From: Casuarius casuarius | Taxonomy: Eukaryota > Chordata > Aves > Casuariiformes > Casuariidae | NCBI GenBank assembly: GCA_003342895.1 | Contig: PTFA01000010.1 | Span: 10,117,984 to 10,181,983 of the forward strand | DNA: 64,000 nt | Reading direction: 5' to 3' | Part shown: positions 49,118-63,800 of the stretch, in pieces | Numbering within the stretch: position 1 is the stretch's first letter | Layout: every line of letters starts with the position of its first letter | The notes under the pieces: model-generated | Seen by the model: the letters and a program-made list of their open reading frames with translations, nothing else | Database searches by the model: none | What the model was told of the DNA's origin: nothing | Program-made: the position numbers and the translations under genes

Positions 49118-51249
49118 GGGTAAAGCAGAAGCACAGATTTAAAGGTTTCCTGCTGCTCCCTGCAAAAGCATATCCAGAACTGCATTTAGGGCTCTGATAA
49201 GCAGAAGTGTGGCATCTGGCTGTTTTGTGCAGCGAACTTCTGGCCAGTGCAGTAATAGCCCTCCACAAAATCTGTCAGTTATGTAGGTTGCTCCCACCCC
49301 ACTTACAAATAGATTCACTTCAGAATTTTACAGCCTTATCTCCCCACTCCTGTTCCCCAGAAATAACAGCTTAGCCAAACAGCTGCTACAGTAAAAGGTG
49401 GCAAGTGAAGGGCCTAATATGACATCCGAGTTCTTGCAGTCATATGCTGGGAATTTGGCAATACAACAAGAAAATTCATTCTGCAATGGGAGGAGGAAAG
49501 AAGGCTCCTACCCCCATGAGAGGCACTGACCCATCAGAAAGAGGCTAGACCAGTTTTGTTCCTAAATCAACAGAATAACCGGCCTCTGTGCAGTAGCAGC
49601 AAATCACTTCCATTGTGTTCCCTAAACATCAGTTAAATGGTTTATCAGAGCTATCATGTAGATCTCAGGCTAAAATTCATTCTCTGTGAGCTACCTGGAA
49701 GTCAGCTATGGATGCCAGGACTCAGTTGTGGACTGGGGACTGATGCCAGTTACTTTATTAACTGAGCATTTTTTTGCACTCTAGCCATGAGCCTTTATTC
49801 ATGTTCTAGACATCACAATCTCTTTCTCTGTACTTGGGAACATTAAGCAGTTGCAACTACTGCAAAAATAATCTGTTTTAAAAGTTGGTGTAAGCTGGTT
49901 TAGCAACAATGGCAGGATGCCCTGAAACCAGGATTACTCTGCTGAATGAAGCAAGTTTCATAGCATATCTGGGCACTACTTAATACTATGGTAGGATTTT
50001 TTCCCTCGCCCATGAAATCTCCTGGAAAGGAATTGATTTCCAGTAGGCCACAGGATTTCATCTCAATGGACAACAACTGAACTAATTGACCTGGTCTTTA
50101 AACTTCACTATAAGCAGGCACGGGACTGCAAGTGACACAAAGTAAATGAAGAACAGTGGTTTCCAAGCTCATGACTGTAGATCACTGGAAGTCCATGGGG
50201 GACTGTGAGTAGGAATGTTTGAGAAATGTTGGTGCTCTGAGAAACCAAAATGGTGCAACTCATACATCACCTGGGCAGGACGCAGTGTAACAAGCAAAGC
50301 CAAAAGAAAGCAATAAAAGAGTATATGAAAGGATGAGCATGTTCTTTTTTAATCTACCTGATGAACTAACAGTATAGATACTTGCTTGTCTCTCTGGTAA
50401 GCAGAAGTAAAAGGATCTAAAGAAGTCTAAGCACAAGAGGATGTATCTTACAGTATCATGCTCACTTTCAAATGTGCTGTTCTGACTTGAACATCTACCT
50501 CAACAAAATTTCATCTTCTTCTGCTGTCACTTGTTCCATTGTCCATGCTGTTCCTAGGGTTTAAAACCCAAATGTCACACTGGTACATGTGGCCAACCCA
50601 ACTGGAAGTCGCAAAGCCAAAGGAGTTACTGCAGCTGAGTTGCAGTTGCACTCACTAACATTGATGGGGAAAATGGCCACAGAATTTTTCCCAATCTTCA
50701 GCTAAACTTGTTCCACTGCCTCTCATAACCACCCGCTTTTATTCTGAAAAGAATTAACACCTCCCCTTTCCAACAACCTGCTGTGTGGTCGCATGTAGAT
50801 TTTGCTTATACATCCTCTCTATCACCTGTTTTCCAGAGTGACCTTTTCCATTTTGCTTAACCTTTTCTGCCCAGGGTATTTGTTCTCCAAATATTTAGCA
50901 TCTCGATTGTTCTCCTCCAAACTCTATCAAATTTGCCTGCTTCTTCACCAGAATGTAGTAGACCAATGCTGAGGGCCTAAGTGGAAAAAAGAGTGGAATA
51001 ATTTATTTAGATTACTTGTAACCCTCCTCACTTATTTTACATACAGTACTCCTATCAATAATGTTTAATACACCATTAACTCCCTTAAAAATATAGTAAC
51101 AAGATGAGATGTTGCATGCATTACCTATTAGAAAGCCTGAATCCTGTTTTATACTGCTTCAATGCAGTTCACTACAACCCTACTGCCCACACATGTCAGT
51201 TATTCTTATGTGAGCCAGGCTGCATTTGCCTTTACTCTTTCACTGGCCT
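49118..51249. other. Non-coding stretch, nothing recognised
   Basis: AT-rich sequence with no supported exon, RNA gene or recognisable repeat. Confidence 0.5.
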
Positions 51250-51365
51250 TATTCCTATAAAATAAGGATAACTTCCCTACAGCAAATCTGTGAGCCTTAC
51301 TAGCTCACTAACATTTATGTGGTATTTTGAGATCCTTTCATACAAGAACAAGGTATAACAACAAG
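51250..51365 (+). repeat. L3/MIR-type ancient repeat relic
   Basis: 'AAAATAAGGATAACTTCCCT', then 'CATTTATGTGGTATTTTGAG' and 'ATCCTTTCATACAAGAACAAGG' match, in order, the old vertebrate repeat text 'aaaatggggataataacactt...gtgctttgagatccttggatgaaaggcgctata'. It is decayed. Confidence 0.5.
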
Positions 51366-54300
51366 TGGCCTTGTTACCATTAATGTTTATTAAACATATG
51401 CAAGTATTCCTATCTCTGTTTTCCCAGACAAAATTTCCCCCACATCCCGAATCTTCTATGTGTTTCATAGAACTCTCCACTTAATGTTATCCACAACACA
51501 GGAATTATTACTTTCACATCCTCCATATTCTCACTCTTTCTGTTCTTCACCTGCAATTCTTGACTTCTTTTGAACACATACTTGAGAAGAAAGTAGGTAA
51601 TGGAAACAGTACAGGTAGTAATGGAAACAGTACACAAGTCCCATCCCTGGGGATCATATTCATATCTTGTTTATCTCAGAAATGAAATTGTGGTTGAGAG
51701 TTTTATTCTTAGTATTAGAGACAATTTTTCCTTTAAAAGGAAAAAAAAAACCTCTGGGAGCTGATTAGTCACCATCTTAGTGCTTTGTACAGTTATCTAT
51801 CACTGGGCAAATAAAACATTAAATGCTACCAAATCAACCTGGCAACATCGTATGCTTCATTTCAGGGGTTGAAAGGAGGGTGTTGCTGGACAACTAACCA
51901 CCTGAAAACTTGTCAGGGATCATGATACCAAGCAGGCAATGGCCAGAATTTGAGAGGTACTGGCAGGGCCCTGTGCACACACAGAACTGGCAGAAAAAGG
52001 GGTGCTGGGTCTTGAGCTTTGGTGCAATGTGGCATGGATGTAACCTGTCAGGCCCACAGAGAAAGCTTGAATTGTATTTCTTTCTTCTGGCTAGTGCAAA
52101 TAGCCTGTGAAATTGAGCAGGACTCGAGCTGTTCACGATGTACTTTTGTTTTAAACTAGTTTACTTTTCCATTGTATTTTCCAGACTATCAGAAAATTGT
52201 TCCTGACATCTCGTGCCTCTTCAGAATTTCCATTTCCCTCAAGTGAGCAAACTAGCAGTCTAAATCTATAAATAGAAAGCGTTTGCAGTTTTTTAAGGCT
52301 GCAATAAGAGCCATCAGGAACTGTTACACAGATAACATCATTATATATGTATATGTTCTTTATTTCTACCACTAGAGGCCTGCGATGTGCTGCATATGTG
52401 GCAAAATCCACATTTTCTGTCAATGACACAACAGTACTTTGAATACAAATCTACTTACATTTTTAAAGAAATCTCTACATATTTCATTTTAACTTCCTAA
52501 GACAACTCTCTGCTAATGAGATAAAAAGTTCAGATAAGCAACTATTTGATGGTTTGATCATAAGACCATAAGAGAGGACCTTTAACAATCAAATCAAATA
52601 ACATTTATGCACTTAAATAACTTCACACAGATGAGGAGCTCTCTTTAAAACTGATGGGTCAATCAGTTATGTAATACTACACAGACTGAGATCTACCGAA
52701 CCAGTTCCAGACAGCTTCTTTCAAATTAGGAATAAACAGGAGTTTGGAAGTAAGTCTTCACATCTAGTATGTTTTTGCATTTGATTTGAAGATACAGCTT
52801 AGCTGACATCCTCTCTGGTTTTGGCAGTCAGTAAAATGTAGCTCTCATGCACAAATGCTGCATTAATGCTATTGGGACAATGGTTTTTTTCCTTCTAAAA
52901 CAGTCATAAGAGACAGGCATTTCCAGAATAATAGTTCTGTTTCTAACGTTCTTTCATGTCAATTTGGCCATTAGATAACTCTGCTTTGCTCTGAGAGGGC
53001 TACATTTTCCTTAGCTGTAAGTAACACTTTTCTGTGGATTTCAGAAATCAGTCTGTAACTGAATCTCACTGTGCAGTAACAAACCAAACAGGCTGGTGGT
53101 CATCTAGGTCTGACATCCTCTAAGCTGCCACTCTGGGTCTAAGAGTTACTCATGTGCTCTCAGACTCCCCCACAAGCAGGCTGCTTGGGTCTGATGTAAG
53201 CACGACCATTAACATTGCACAGTATTCATTCCCCTGCTTAATACTGAAGAGCACACTTCTTCACAAGTCACCTCACACATTTCCCTGGAAGAACTTGCAG
53301 AGGAGGTAAGAGATGGCAGCATAACGTGCTTCCTGAGATGGGCTTCACCTCATCTAAGTTTAGCCACCTGGAAGTTAGATGTCTTTAGCAACCCCCAGTC
53401 AGTAGAGACATATTAGCGTTATTAGAATGTGAGTCATGACGCCTATTTGTTAGATCTATCTCAGGGTTGCATGAATCACCCTTTAACAGTGCTTAGCTTT
53501 TTTTACTAACAAAAGAAAGAGACTAGGCAATTAACTCAGACTTTATGCCTAAGTACCAGATAGTCAGGTGAAATGTCCCTTTGACTGCCTCCAGCCTTGT
53601 ATATTGACAGCAGCACCAAGAATATGTGGGTCTGAGTCTCTCTAGTTGTGAAGCAACGGGGAGGCTTTGATTTGCCAGTGCTTCCTCCCCAACTTCTGTG
53701 GGTGTAAATGACTGTATAAAACACGGGAGCGTCAGACTTACCGATAACCCGTAGGCCAGTCCCCTACCAGCTGACTGAACACCTAGCAAAAAGGCATGAC
53801 TTTGAGATCCTTGTAGCAGGGGTTGTGCCTTCCTGTTCTGCTCTTTCCTTTTGTATGGAGCTGCCACCATCCCTCTCTGAGCAGAGAGAACCGAAGGTCA
53901 CCACCGAGTATGAGAGCAGAAAAGCAGTGACAAAGCACTGGAGGGGGAGTTTGGAAGATGGAAACACCTCCTTGCCATCCAAGCCAAAGCCTGCAGGTGA
54001 CTCACATCCGCCCCTGCACTGATTCCTGCACTGCTCCTGCAACATGGAGCTTCATGGGCTATTCTTCCCTTCCTCTCCTCCCAGGGAAAGTGATCCAAAA
54101 AGTTTTCCTTCTCCCTGTGAATGACTTCCCTATCTTTCCCTCCCCAGAAAGTGATCATTTCTGCTTGGTCACTAGCATATCCAGGTCCCGTTATTCTGCT
54201 TGCCAGCACATTTCTCCATGCACCATACAAACGTTTAAGAATTTACCACAAAACAGCATAGCAAATCTGATACACTTCGTAGAACACACATTCCAAGTCA

Positions 54301-56194
54301 GGTTCTCAGCGGATATAAACTGACATAGCTCCAAAAAAAAATGACCCTCAATACAAACTTGAGACAGTCAGTGAGAAATACTACTGTAACGACTTTGGAC
54401 ACAGACTGATTTTTAACTGGGTACAGCTTTTCTGATTTTAGACTGTGCTGCTTCTAATTCACACCAGCATGGGTATGCTTGATAAGAGCATTATTGTGCG
54501 CTTCGGTGCACAGAAATACCCATCTTCCCACAGAAAGGGAAATGTCTTCTAAAATTAAGCATCATTCTAGTTAGTATTATAACATGCTGAATTTTCACTT
54601 TGCATATCGAAAAGCTGATAAACAAATCTTCAGGGTTAAAGCCTCACATAGGAGAATACAGCAAAGCAGAATTATGCTGTCTTCTGCCAGCTGTAGAGTA
54701 ACTCTGGGAGATAAAGTCCATCTAAGTCTCACTGTTCCTAGCACCACAGCATATTTACTTCTAACAATGCAGAGGAGTCAGAGGACTTAGTGACCCTGAA
54801 AAGCTAATCGGCTTCTAACTCCAGGAAATTCTTGCTGTAAAAAGTTAGAATTCTTTTTTGGGGATTACTAAAGAATGCATGCACAGCTGGAGTCATTGAG
54901 GAAGGCTTGTTTTCTCTCTTTCTCAAAACTTCATCAGCAAGCTGATGGAAACACTGCAATAAATATGTGCGAAGTACAGAACCACTCATTCTCTCATCCC
55001 AGAACAAGTCCTTCAGCCTGACCAAGGCTGCCTTTCAAGCAAATAGCTTAGCTTTGCACACAAGAGACTAGCTCCTTCAGCTGCTGGAAGCAGGTGTAGT
55101 TGTTCTCACATCAGTGGGTTCTTGTGGGCCCATATGTTTCACAAGCCAAACGCTTGCTTTTTAAACAGTCACTCAACTCATGCAGTTAATAAAAAGCACT
55201 ACTAAACCTACTGGTGATTGAGGCAGAACACCTCAGCATGACTCAGTCATCAGTTGTTCCCCTCCCTACACTGGGAGGACCAGGGGTGAAACCTGCCACC
55301 CCAAATCTAGTTTTCACCCCAGCTCTGCTTTACCATCTACAAGCTTGCTTTACCATTTCTGGGAATCCCCTGCCTTCCCACAGAAGGAGGTATTCACACC
55401 AATATCCTTTAGAAAAGCAAGCTCAAAGCACCACTCAGAAATTTTGTACAGGTATCACCTTCTCTGCTTCTGTCCATCCTCTTTGGGAGGGAAGTGTTTA
55501 TACCATGTAGCTGGGCTAGATTACTAGCCTAGGCTACTAGCTTAGGTATTTGTGCTCTAGAGACATCTCTTCATTCCCCAATGACTAAGCAGGGTCTTTA
55601 AGGTCAATTCTCTCAGTAGCTCAAGCTACCTGACATGCTGCTCAAGAGATACTTTTTCTCAGCAGACTTTCCTGTGCAGCCTGGACCTGCACTAACTGAT
55701 ATAAACAGCTCTGGATCAAAGCTAAATCATGTCTCACTAGTGTGTAGTTAACATCAGATTTATCTGTACCTGATTATGCAGACATTCCCAAGGACTTCTG
55801 AACTGATACGGTAGGATACATTTTGATTAAAGTGGCCTTTTTGAGCAAAAAACACTGATATACTGAAATAAAAAAGAAAAAAAGTTGAGTTTTATTATTT
55901 TATGTGAAAAAAACTTTAGAAATGTTTATATTAGTTAAAACAGAAGTTGTCTAAGTGAAAATGTTTTTTTCCTAAGTTTAGAATGTCTTTGAGCTTCAAA
56001 TTTCCTTTAAAATTAATTTCAATTTAAACTAATCAACACTTTAAAAGAGATTGAAATTCAAATAAAGTACTTAAGATTTAACAAAATAAAATTATTCCAA
56101 CACAGCCATGGAGGTATTTCAGACTCATGAAACCCTTGTCAAAATATTCTGCTTATTTCATGTGGAATGGTCAGAAGTTGCAGCAGGGGATTTG
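51366..56194. other. Non-coding stretch
   Basis: No gene recognised. Frames open on both strands near 53523-54323 show no domain. A weak repeat-like string, 'GGTCATCTAGGTCTGACATC', occurs near 53100. 55855-56100 is strongly AT-rich. Confidence 0.45.
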
Positions 56195-56395
56195 CTGAAC
56201 AGATATAAGGGAAAAAAAAATAGAGCGGTGCGACACTGGAACAGGACTCCTAGAGATACGGTTGAATCACCATTGTTGGGGAGTTTCAAAACTTGATTGG
56301 ACAATGCCCTGAACAACCTGATCTTAGCTTTGATTGTGAAGTTAGAAAAGAGACTTCCTGAGATCCCTACCTGACCAAAGTACTCTGTGGTTCTC
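56195..56395 (+). mobile_element. CR1 LINE fragment, 3' end
   Basis: This matches the CR1 3' region in order: 'GACACTGGAACAGGACTCCT', a Trp-less decayed stretch, 'TTCAAAACTTGATTGGACAA', 'GCCCTGAACAACCTGATCTT', 'ACTTCCTGAGATCCCTACCT' and a terminal 'TCTGTGGTTCT'. It is 5'-truncated, as CR1 copies usually are, and diverged by point changes. No reverse-transcriptase coding part is present. Confidence 0.8.
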
Positions 56396-57759
56396 TGGTC
56401 AGGAAAGAATGGCTCAAGAAAGCAGACACATCAAAAAACAGAAGGATGATTGGAGGGATGAGGCTTTTAAGAGGGAGGACTAGGGGAAACTGTCTTGTTT
56501 AGATTAGCAAAACAGATGTGGAGAGGGGCTGAATGCCCACAGAAAGTCTATCGGAGAGCAGATGTCTACAAGAGGAAGACTCCATAAGCTTAACAGAAAT
56601 ATCAGCGCAAGAGGGAATGGCACGAGTATAATCTGTCCATAAATCAGTAAGTTACTGGGGGCTGGAGATTCTTCTCTAACACTGAGCAGCAAGGCTCCAG
56701 AACAGTCTTCTAACCGGTGTAACGAGAGCCAAAAACTTAATATATTAAGCTGGAGGTAGATATGTTTAGGAAGGGGCTAATAAGACATCATTGCCTCTGT
56801 TTGATGTGCAGGAAGGCCTTGCTCTTACAAGACATATTCAGTATCCAAAGCCAAGATGTGTAATTTTCAAAAGCTTAGAAATGCTGATGTTACAGTTTGT
56901 TTTGATAGGGGGGCATTCTTCCTTCCATCCCTTCAATATCTAGCAATGGTTTGTAGACCACACACAGCCAGCTCTGTTCCACCATGTTTACACCATCTTT
57001 GATAGGTGATCTTTGGCAATTAAGTGCTTTGGAATTTTTAAAAATCTCATCAGCAAAATACCATTTAGGCAAATCTGATTCTTAATTGTACAAAGGTGAT
57101 TCCTACTAAGCACTACATTACATAGTGTATCACAAAGCAGCCCAAGGCAGAGAGACAGTAAAGGTCTTGGCTATTCCTCTTCAGGACTTCATCTTGGGCA
57201 TCTCAATCATTCCAGCCAGGACTACACTTAGGAAACAACAGCACAGATAAGTAAAGACCCAAACTGTACAACCAGCATGTGCTTGATAATCCCTGTGCAT
57301 TTCTCAACTGTCTGAGACCTAGGATAGTTATACTTTGAGAGATGACTATTGAACTGAGCTCTACGGATGTCACCCCTCTGTGATGCTGGATCTATTAGGA
57401 CTGGTTTATAAGGTTTGACTGACACTTCTGCAAAACCAGTCAGGATCCAGGCTCCGCAGGCTAAATTTTGTTCTTGATGACATCTACAAACACCATACAT
57501 TTATACCCTGTTGTTTGGCACAGCTGTAACTGAGAGCTCCAACTGCAGGACTGAAAGCATCGTGTTTCATGGAAAGGGACTGAGCCCAGCTCCCGCTGCA
57601 CCCTGGAGCCTTCCTCCGTCCATTCGTGGAGCTGCACTAGTTGTGCAGGGAGCACAAGAGTACAGCTGATTCATTTCAGATCTGGTACGCTGGGAACAGG
57701 CGTCATCCAAAACAGTTTATTTTTTTCCTCCTTCTTATATATGCCATTTTAGAGCCAAC
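56396..57759. other. Non-coding stretch, nothing recognised
   Basis: Only short open frames on both strands. No domain or RNA gene seen. Confidence 0.5.
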
Positions 57760-57850
57760 CACACTTTAATCCTCGCAGCAGCACTATATGTCTACCTCCT
57801 ACGGAGAGGTTAAATGATCTGCCCAACATTATAAAGGTAGTCTCCAGAAG
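57760..57850 (+). repeat. MIR SINE relic
   Basis: 'TTTAATCCTCGCAGCAGCAC', then 'GAGAGGTTAAATGATCTGCC', 'CAACATTATAAAGGTAG' match the MIR segment 'tttaatcctcacaacaacc...agaggttaagtgacttgcccaaggtcac', with the central part deleted. Confidence 0.65.
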
Positions 57851-60800
57851 AACTCCATATAGGCTCATCTGCTATTACCAAGATTACCAATACGTCCACA
57901 CCACCTGAGCAGTAGAAGGCAACAGACGACAGGTAGTTTTAAAACGGGGCTTTATGGCTGCAGCTTTATTCTCAGAGCAAAACTGGAAAGGATGAGGTAA
58001 ACAAGAGGAAATATACCCATTACATAAACAAATTACACAAGAGACTTGAGCTTATTCTGTTCTTGATCCCCATTTTAATCACAATCCTAACATTTTTCCT
58101 GCTGGACTTCTGGATTTCCATTTTCACACCTGTCCCTTTATATCACACAGCTCAAATTTAAATTAGTAAAATAAGCCAATCATGCTTCTTCCCCCTCCAA
58201 AGATAATTTAAAAAGCTCTAAAGATTATTCTTTACAAGTATATCGGAAAAGCAACATTCTTCCAGTGTTCATAGTATAAGATTTAAATGTATAAGCTGTC
58301 CCAACTAAGCCTATTTAGTGATGTGGCTAATTATCATGGGCCAGAAAAGACAAAGGCTAGAAAGCTGTCTTTCTGTTGTGAGGTTAGCTGATGAAAAAGA
58401 CTGGTATAAAGCCAAAATAACTTTGTGAAAAGCTACCTGTCAAAAAATGGGACAGTGAGTTGAAGATGAGCAAGGGGTGTACTGGAGCTACACATGTTCT
58501 AGAACATAAGCTTAACCAGCGTTTAGATATTGCAAGCCAGGAAATCACCAAATGTTTATAACCATAGGTAGGCAAAATATTTGGGAAATAAAATAGGCAG
58601 CATAGCTACTGCATTAAAAACACAAACAACCTCTGCCTTCTATATTAAAAGAATCTGCTACATCAAAATATAGTTATGAAAAGACATCAAGCCTTGCAGG
58701 AGAGTCATGTACATTTACCAGTGCTGAGAAAATATCTGTCCAATGCATGCTTTTCAACGATGCTGATGATATCAGTGTGATCATGCACTTGCTTACCAAG
58801 AGAAGTATGACTTCCCAAGACTGATGGGAAAAACAGAGACCTGCAAATATGCTCACTCTCATTATGTATATACCCAGACACAGAGATTTTTGTTAACTGC
58901 GGTCCATGCAGTAAAATGTATTTACCTTTGAAATAATAATAAGTTTCACTTTTTTCCCCTCATTTCAGGTTCTCAGGTTATGAATATAATTGAGGTACAA
59001 GTCTACAGAAGTTAACAGAGGTTCTGCTTCTACCAGCTTTCCATTTAGCATACATACTCAGAACTCATATAGCTACTGAGCAAAACAGGCTGGTAAAACA
59101 CAGAGATTCCTCACGTGCACACACAGCTTACGTATTTGGTGGAAGTGGAAGCCTGCAAAGGTCATTAACAATACTCTTGCTGCAGTGGCCCCCTTTCCGT
59201 TCCCTGCCAGGAGTGGAGTGGGCAGCAGAGATTCAGCCTTCAGCTCACGCTCTGCTCCCAGTGTCCCACCCAAGCCTACACAGCAAAGTCACTGAGGGGA
59301 AGGCTTGAGGTGGGGGAGATGAAAAAAAAAAAAGAGGAAAAAGCAAATTCCTACAGGATTTTGAAACCAACAGCTCGATTTAAAACTCGTGAGAAGCCAT
59401 AGACTCATATTTTTCACTTGAGACAGGTTCAGAACGGTCAGGTGCTGGGTAAACAGCCTCTGCAGTGCTGTTAATGCACCTCACTCCTGAACTGCACTAC
59501 CTCAAAATCTTAGCAGGTATGGATTGCTCTGGCATTTGCTTCACCTGAGATCTGCTATTCTCAGCCTCAATGAACAGGAGTGCCCTTTGGGGGTTTAGTT
59601 CCCTTTCCCCCCATTAATGACCTATCCAGATTTAGAAGGGGGATGATGACAGCAAAAGTCACATGGGGCAGGAGGACATACTGCATTTTCTTGTATTGCT
59701 GAGGTAGGGAACTGTGGAAAGCAGGGATAAGGGCTTGTTTAACCCTTTAGGAACCCTTCCCCTGAAATGTATACCTGTTGACCAGAGCTGTGGCTTAGAT
59801 AAGTCTTAGATAAGTCTTAAGTCCAGTCCTTCATGTTGAGGTTTATTGTTGTGGTCAATAGTATTAAATTCATGGAAAGATGCTGTAAGTAAAGGCAGAA
59901 TGAAGACCCTTTTTAGCTTTTATGGGACTATTTTGGGGAAAGGTGGGATAGAAATGACTATTTTCTTTCCTTTCAGACCTTTTGCCATTCTGGGATTTAC
60001 TCAGGTACTTGGCTTACTTAGCCTAAAACATTTTTTTTTTCTGTTTTAAATAGAATTTGCCTAAAGTTTCCAGTGATCTACAGCCTGGGAAGTAAAAGAA
60101 TGGTTGTTTCTGTGGAAGCGGCAATTACTTCAGTTTTGATTTGACCCTGATTATGCTGGCCTTCAATTTCTTACAGGAAATGACTGTAAACCATAGCAAA
60201 TCTTTTGGGGTTTTTGATGATCAGTGGCTGAGAAGAGACCTGTGGCTGAGAAGAGACCTGCTGCACTTGTGACCCAAAATTAAGTCATCCTGAAAAAACT
60301 GCAACTCCCCCCCTCCCTCGCCCAAGAAAAAAAAGCCCTGCACACCAAGACCTTTTGGCACTTCCATTTACTTGCAGAGAACTTTCATGTGCTTTCTGTT
60401 ATACTGTGAAGGAATCCTGTGTGCTGTTGGCATCTCAAATGCACATCTCTTTTGTGATTCCATATGGACCCTTATGTTGCAATTCTCTATGCATAGAAGG
60501 CGACACGATTTCCCCTAAGAAAAAATGAGAGTTCTCATATATCCCCACACCGGTATGTCCTGTGGGATTCCCATGAGAATGTGGAACAGCTTATCTGTCA
60601 TGTGTTAATCTAACTTCTTAGGAATTTTAGTGTGAAAATTGTTCTTTGAATATGACAGTAAGTGACAGTAACTTACTTTCTAGAGCATACAATGAGGGGT
60701 TGCTCTAAGATGCTGGACCACAGGAGTGTTCAGTGTGACTGGTAATTGGTTCAGGAATTTTGATCCACAGACAGGGTTTTGAAGCATTTCTTTGAATGCT

Positions 60801-63800
60801 GTCTATACAGAATAAAAAAAAATGTTGTTGTTTTTAAATCTACTGCACACTGCCATAGCACTCACAGCAAAATATTTATCAATGTTTATAGCTCCAGGGT
60901 CAGCATCACTAACTGAATTCAATGAGGTGTGCTGACTTGCGCCATCAGCAAATGTGACCCCAAAACTTTTTTTAAATTAATTTCCCCTCTCTGCTTCATG
61001 TTTCTAAACAGTAGAGTACATTAAGGGACAAACTCTGCCTCCACCTCAGCAGCTGTCAGATACGATGGCAAAGACCAAGCTGTTTGGTTCTCTGCAAAGA
61101 ACGGACAATGATCAGGGGCTGAGGGTGAAGAGAGAACGTGGATGGAGTGAGTCCATTCTCCACATCCTCTGCAGATGACCAACAGAAGGTGGACGGAGCC
61201 CCATTGATACCAACAGCATTGACACCACCTGCATACTGGTCCCAGTAGTGTCATGCTGATTCCATCGCTACTGCACCTTTCTACCAAGGCACCTTAGCTA
61301 TCAGCACACACATCAGCTGCTATATAAATACTCCCCTCTTCCTTTGATAATGGAGCACATGAAGACTCTTATGGGATATTTGTGCTGCAGCAGAAGTCGT
61401 AAGTCAGGTCTGCTGTAGGGGGTGGGGTTCCTTTTTCGCATAGATCTCCCCAGGATCCAGCCCAGCAACACAGCCAGTATGACAATTTGTCCCCACCGAC
61501 TATTAACATGTCACCATGCTTTAGACATCAACACACAATTTCATGCCTATCTCACTTCTACAGGGGCTTGCTGGCTGCCTATCCATTCAACTACGCTGCA
61601 AAAAGGATAGTTAGTTTCAGGCATAGTGTCTTGCAATTCGAATGAATACTAGTTAACTCTGGAAAAGCTATCTGTTTTCACCTCAGAGCTGCTATTCCTC
61701 CAAATGACTTCCATTGAACTGGCAATGTAATCCTTGTCTCCCTTCACATGCTTATATCGTTCCTAGCAAATGCAGTTGACTTTGTAATGGAACAAGTCCC
61801 CTTTGTAGTTTAAAGGGTGCTTTCTAAGACAACGTGGCTTTCCTCACCCTGTAACAGAATCCCCCTGCTGATGCTTGGATGCAGAGTGGTGCGACACTGA
61901 ATGGATTTTGCATGCTCACAAGCATGCAGAACCAAGCTCCAAACCACTGGCTTCTTCCTCTGGCTGTTTTCTGGGAGAAGGGCACATAAGCCATGCTTAA
62001 AAGCCAAATAGCTATCCCAAGTTTGATGTGAATCCCATCACAAGAGCATACGTGCAAGGACTTTGTGGGTTTGGGGGCAATTTCCTGTGCAAAACCTTCT
62101 AAGTGCAAGAGAGAGCTATCTCCTTTGCACACAGAAATTGAGGCAAGGGACACCTTCCAATTTTCAAGAGGAGTGAGAAGTGTAAGTAACATCCCAGAAG
62201 TATACTGTATGCAAGCGATTTTCCACACCTAAGTCCCTGGAATGAGCTCTGCTGCAAAAGACTGACTTGAGCTGCTACCTAAATCCTGCAGAAATGAAAC
62301 AGGCAAAGTAGTCAGATGCTGAATCAATGGTGGTCATACTCCCAGAATGGCCATCAGCAGCCACTTTGACAGGAGTCCAGCATTATTCGGTGGCATTTAC
62401 CTTAGAGGACCATCATTCTCTGCAGCAAGGAAAGCAGTTTAAGCTTTCAGGATTCTGTATATGTTTATTGCTTTATTTCTGTTGCAGATTTATCTATGTC
62501 ACACCTTCTATTCTGACTCGGCTTAACTGGCCTGGGAGGAGTCATCTCACAATAACTTAGGTAGACCAAGTACAGGAAAACCTGTGCCACTTCTTTTCCT
62601 TGTTCCATTCCCTTCCCTTGCTTGGAGGAAGGTCTAGGTACCTCTATGCTTTGGCTTGGCTATGTTTTTGGTCCCTGGAAGTGCCATCACATTAGCCATG
62701 AGTGTTTAAAATATGGCTACTACCCATTCTACTGTCAGAGGTTACTTTCACTGCAGCAAGGGGGGAACAGAAACAAGCATATGCTGACTCTTTCCCATTG
62801 CTTGTATGTGATATATTAGCTTAAAACACCAATAAGCCTCAGCTCAGATGACCATGACAAAGATGGTGTGCAAATGTGAGGCTTCTGTAATTTATGCACC
62901 TCTGTCTGTAGTCTGAGAAGATTAGGTCCTGCCCAAAGCAGGGCTTTTACTCTTTTTCTGTGGCCATGCAATGTGTTTGAAAATGAGTGGAAATTAGATA
63001 GGAACACTGTCTCAGGCAGTGTGCTCCTGGATGTATTAAGTTTAGTATAGTGTTGAGCTGGCTTTCCCCTCATAAATCATATTTCGCATTGCATGATCTA
63101 ATTGGATTGTTCTAATTGCATTCCAGTAATACTTCATAGGCTAGGCAAAGCTATCTGTATGCAGAACAGACTATCCTTCATTTCATTTCACACTGCTTTA
63201 TCTCTTACAATTCCAGCTTTGCCTGGTATTTCTATGTCTCATCCAATAGCTCCCAGACTCTTTCTGAGATGGCAGATGTGAGGTAACTATTACCAATTAT
63301 TATTTGTATTCTTATTAACAACAAACATTGTTGTGTCTTCAGTTCATAGAGTGCCTGACCATCCTTCCTCGAAGTAAAGCCCTGTAGAAGAGTTTGTCCT
63401 CATTACTTAAGGATGAAGTCCAGCATTAAAACCTAATTCTCATTCAGAAAAATTCACCATGGTTTGAGAAAACTGGAAAAAGTACAGAGGATGAACTAGA
63501 GGGCTCCATCCACTGGCACTGATGTGGCAGGGGTCCCAGTCTCTTTCAAGACTAGTAGGAGGATGATAGTTGATAGGTGAACAAAGAGAAGTGATTTTTC
63601 CCAGCGCATGGCAAAGATTAATTTGAAGTGTAGCTATATCCAACAGAATCACTCATTCTATCAGCACTAATGCTCCTCTGTGGGGCACATGAGTGTATCC
63701 ACAGTGGCACCTCAGCCATCCTGGGCAGTCCATCTCCATACACCAGAAAGCGGCAGATCATGGGGGAAGCAACAAACTGATGAATCAGGGGTGAAAATGC

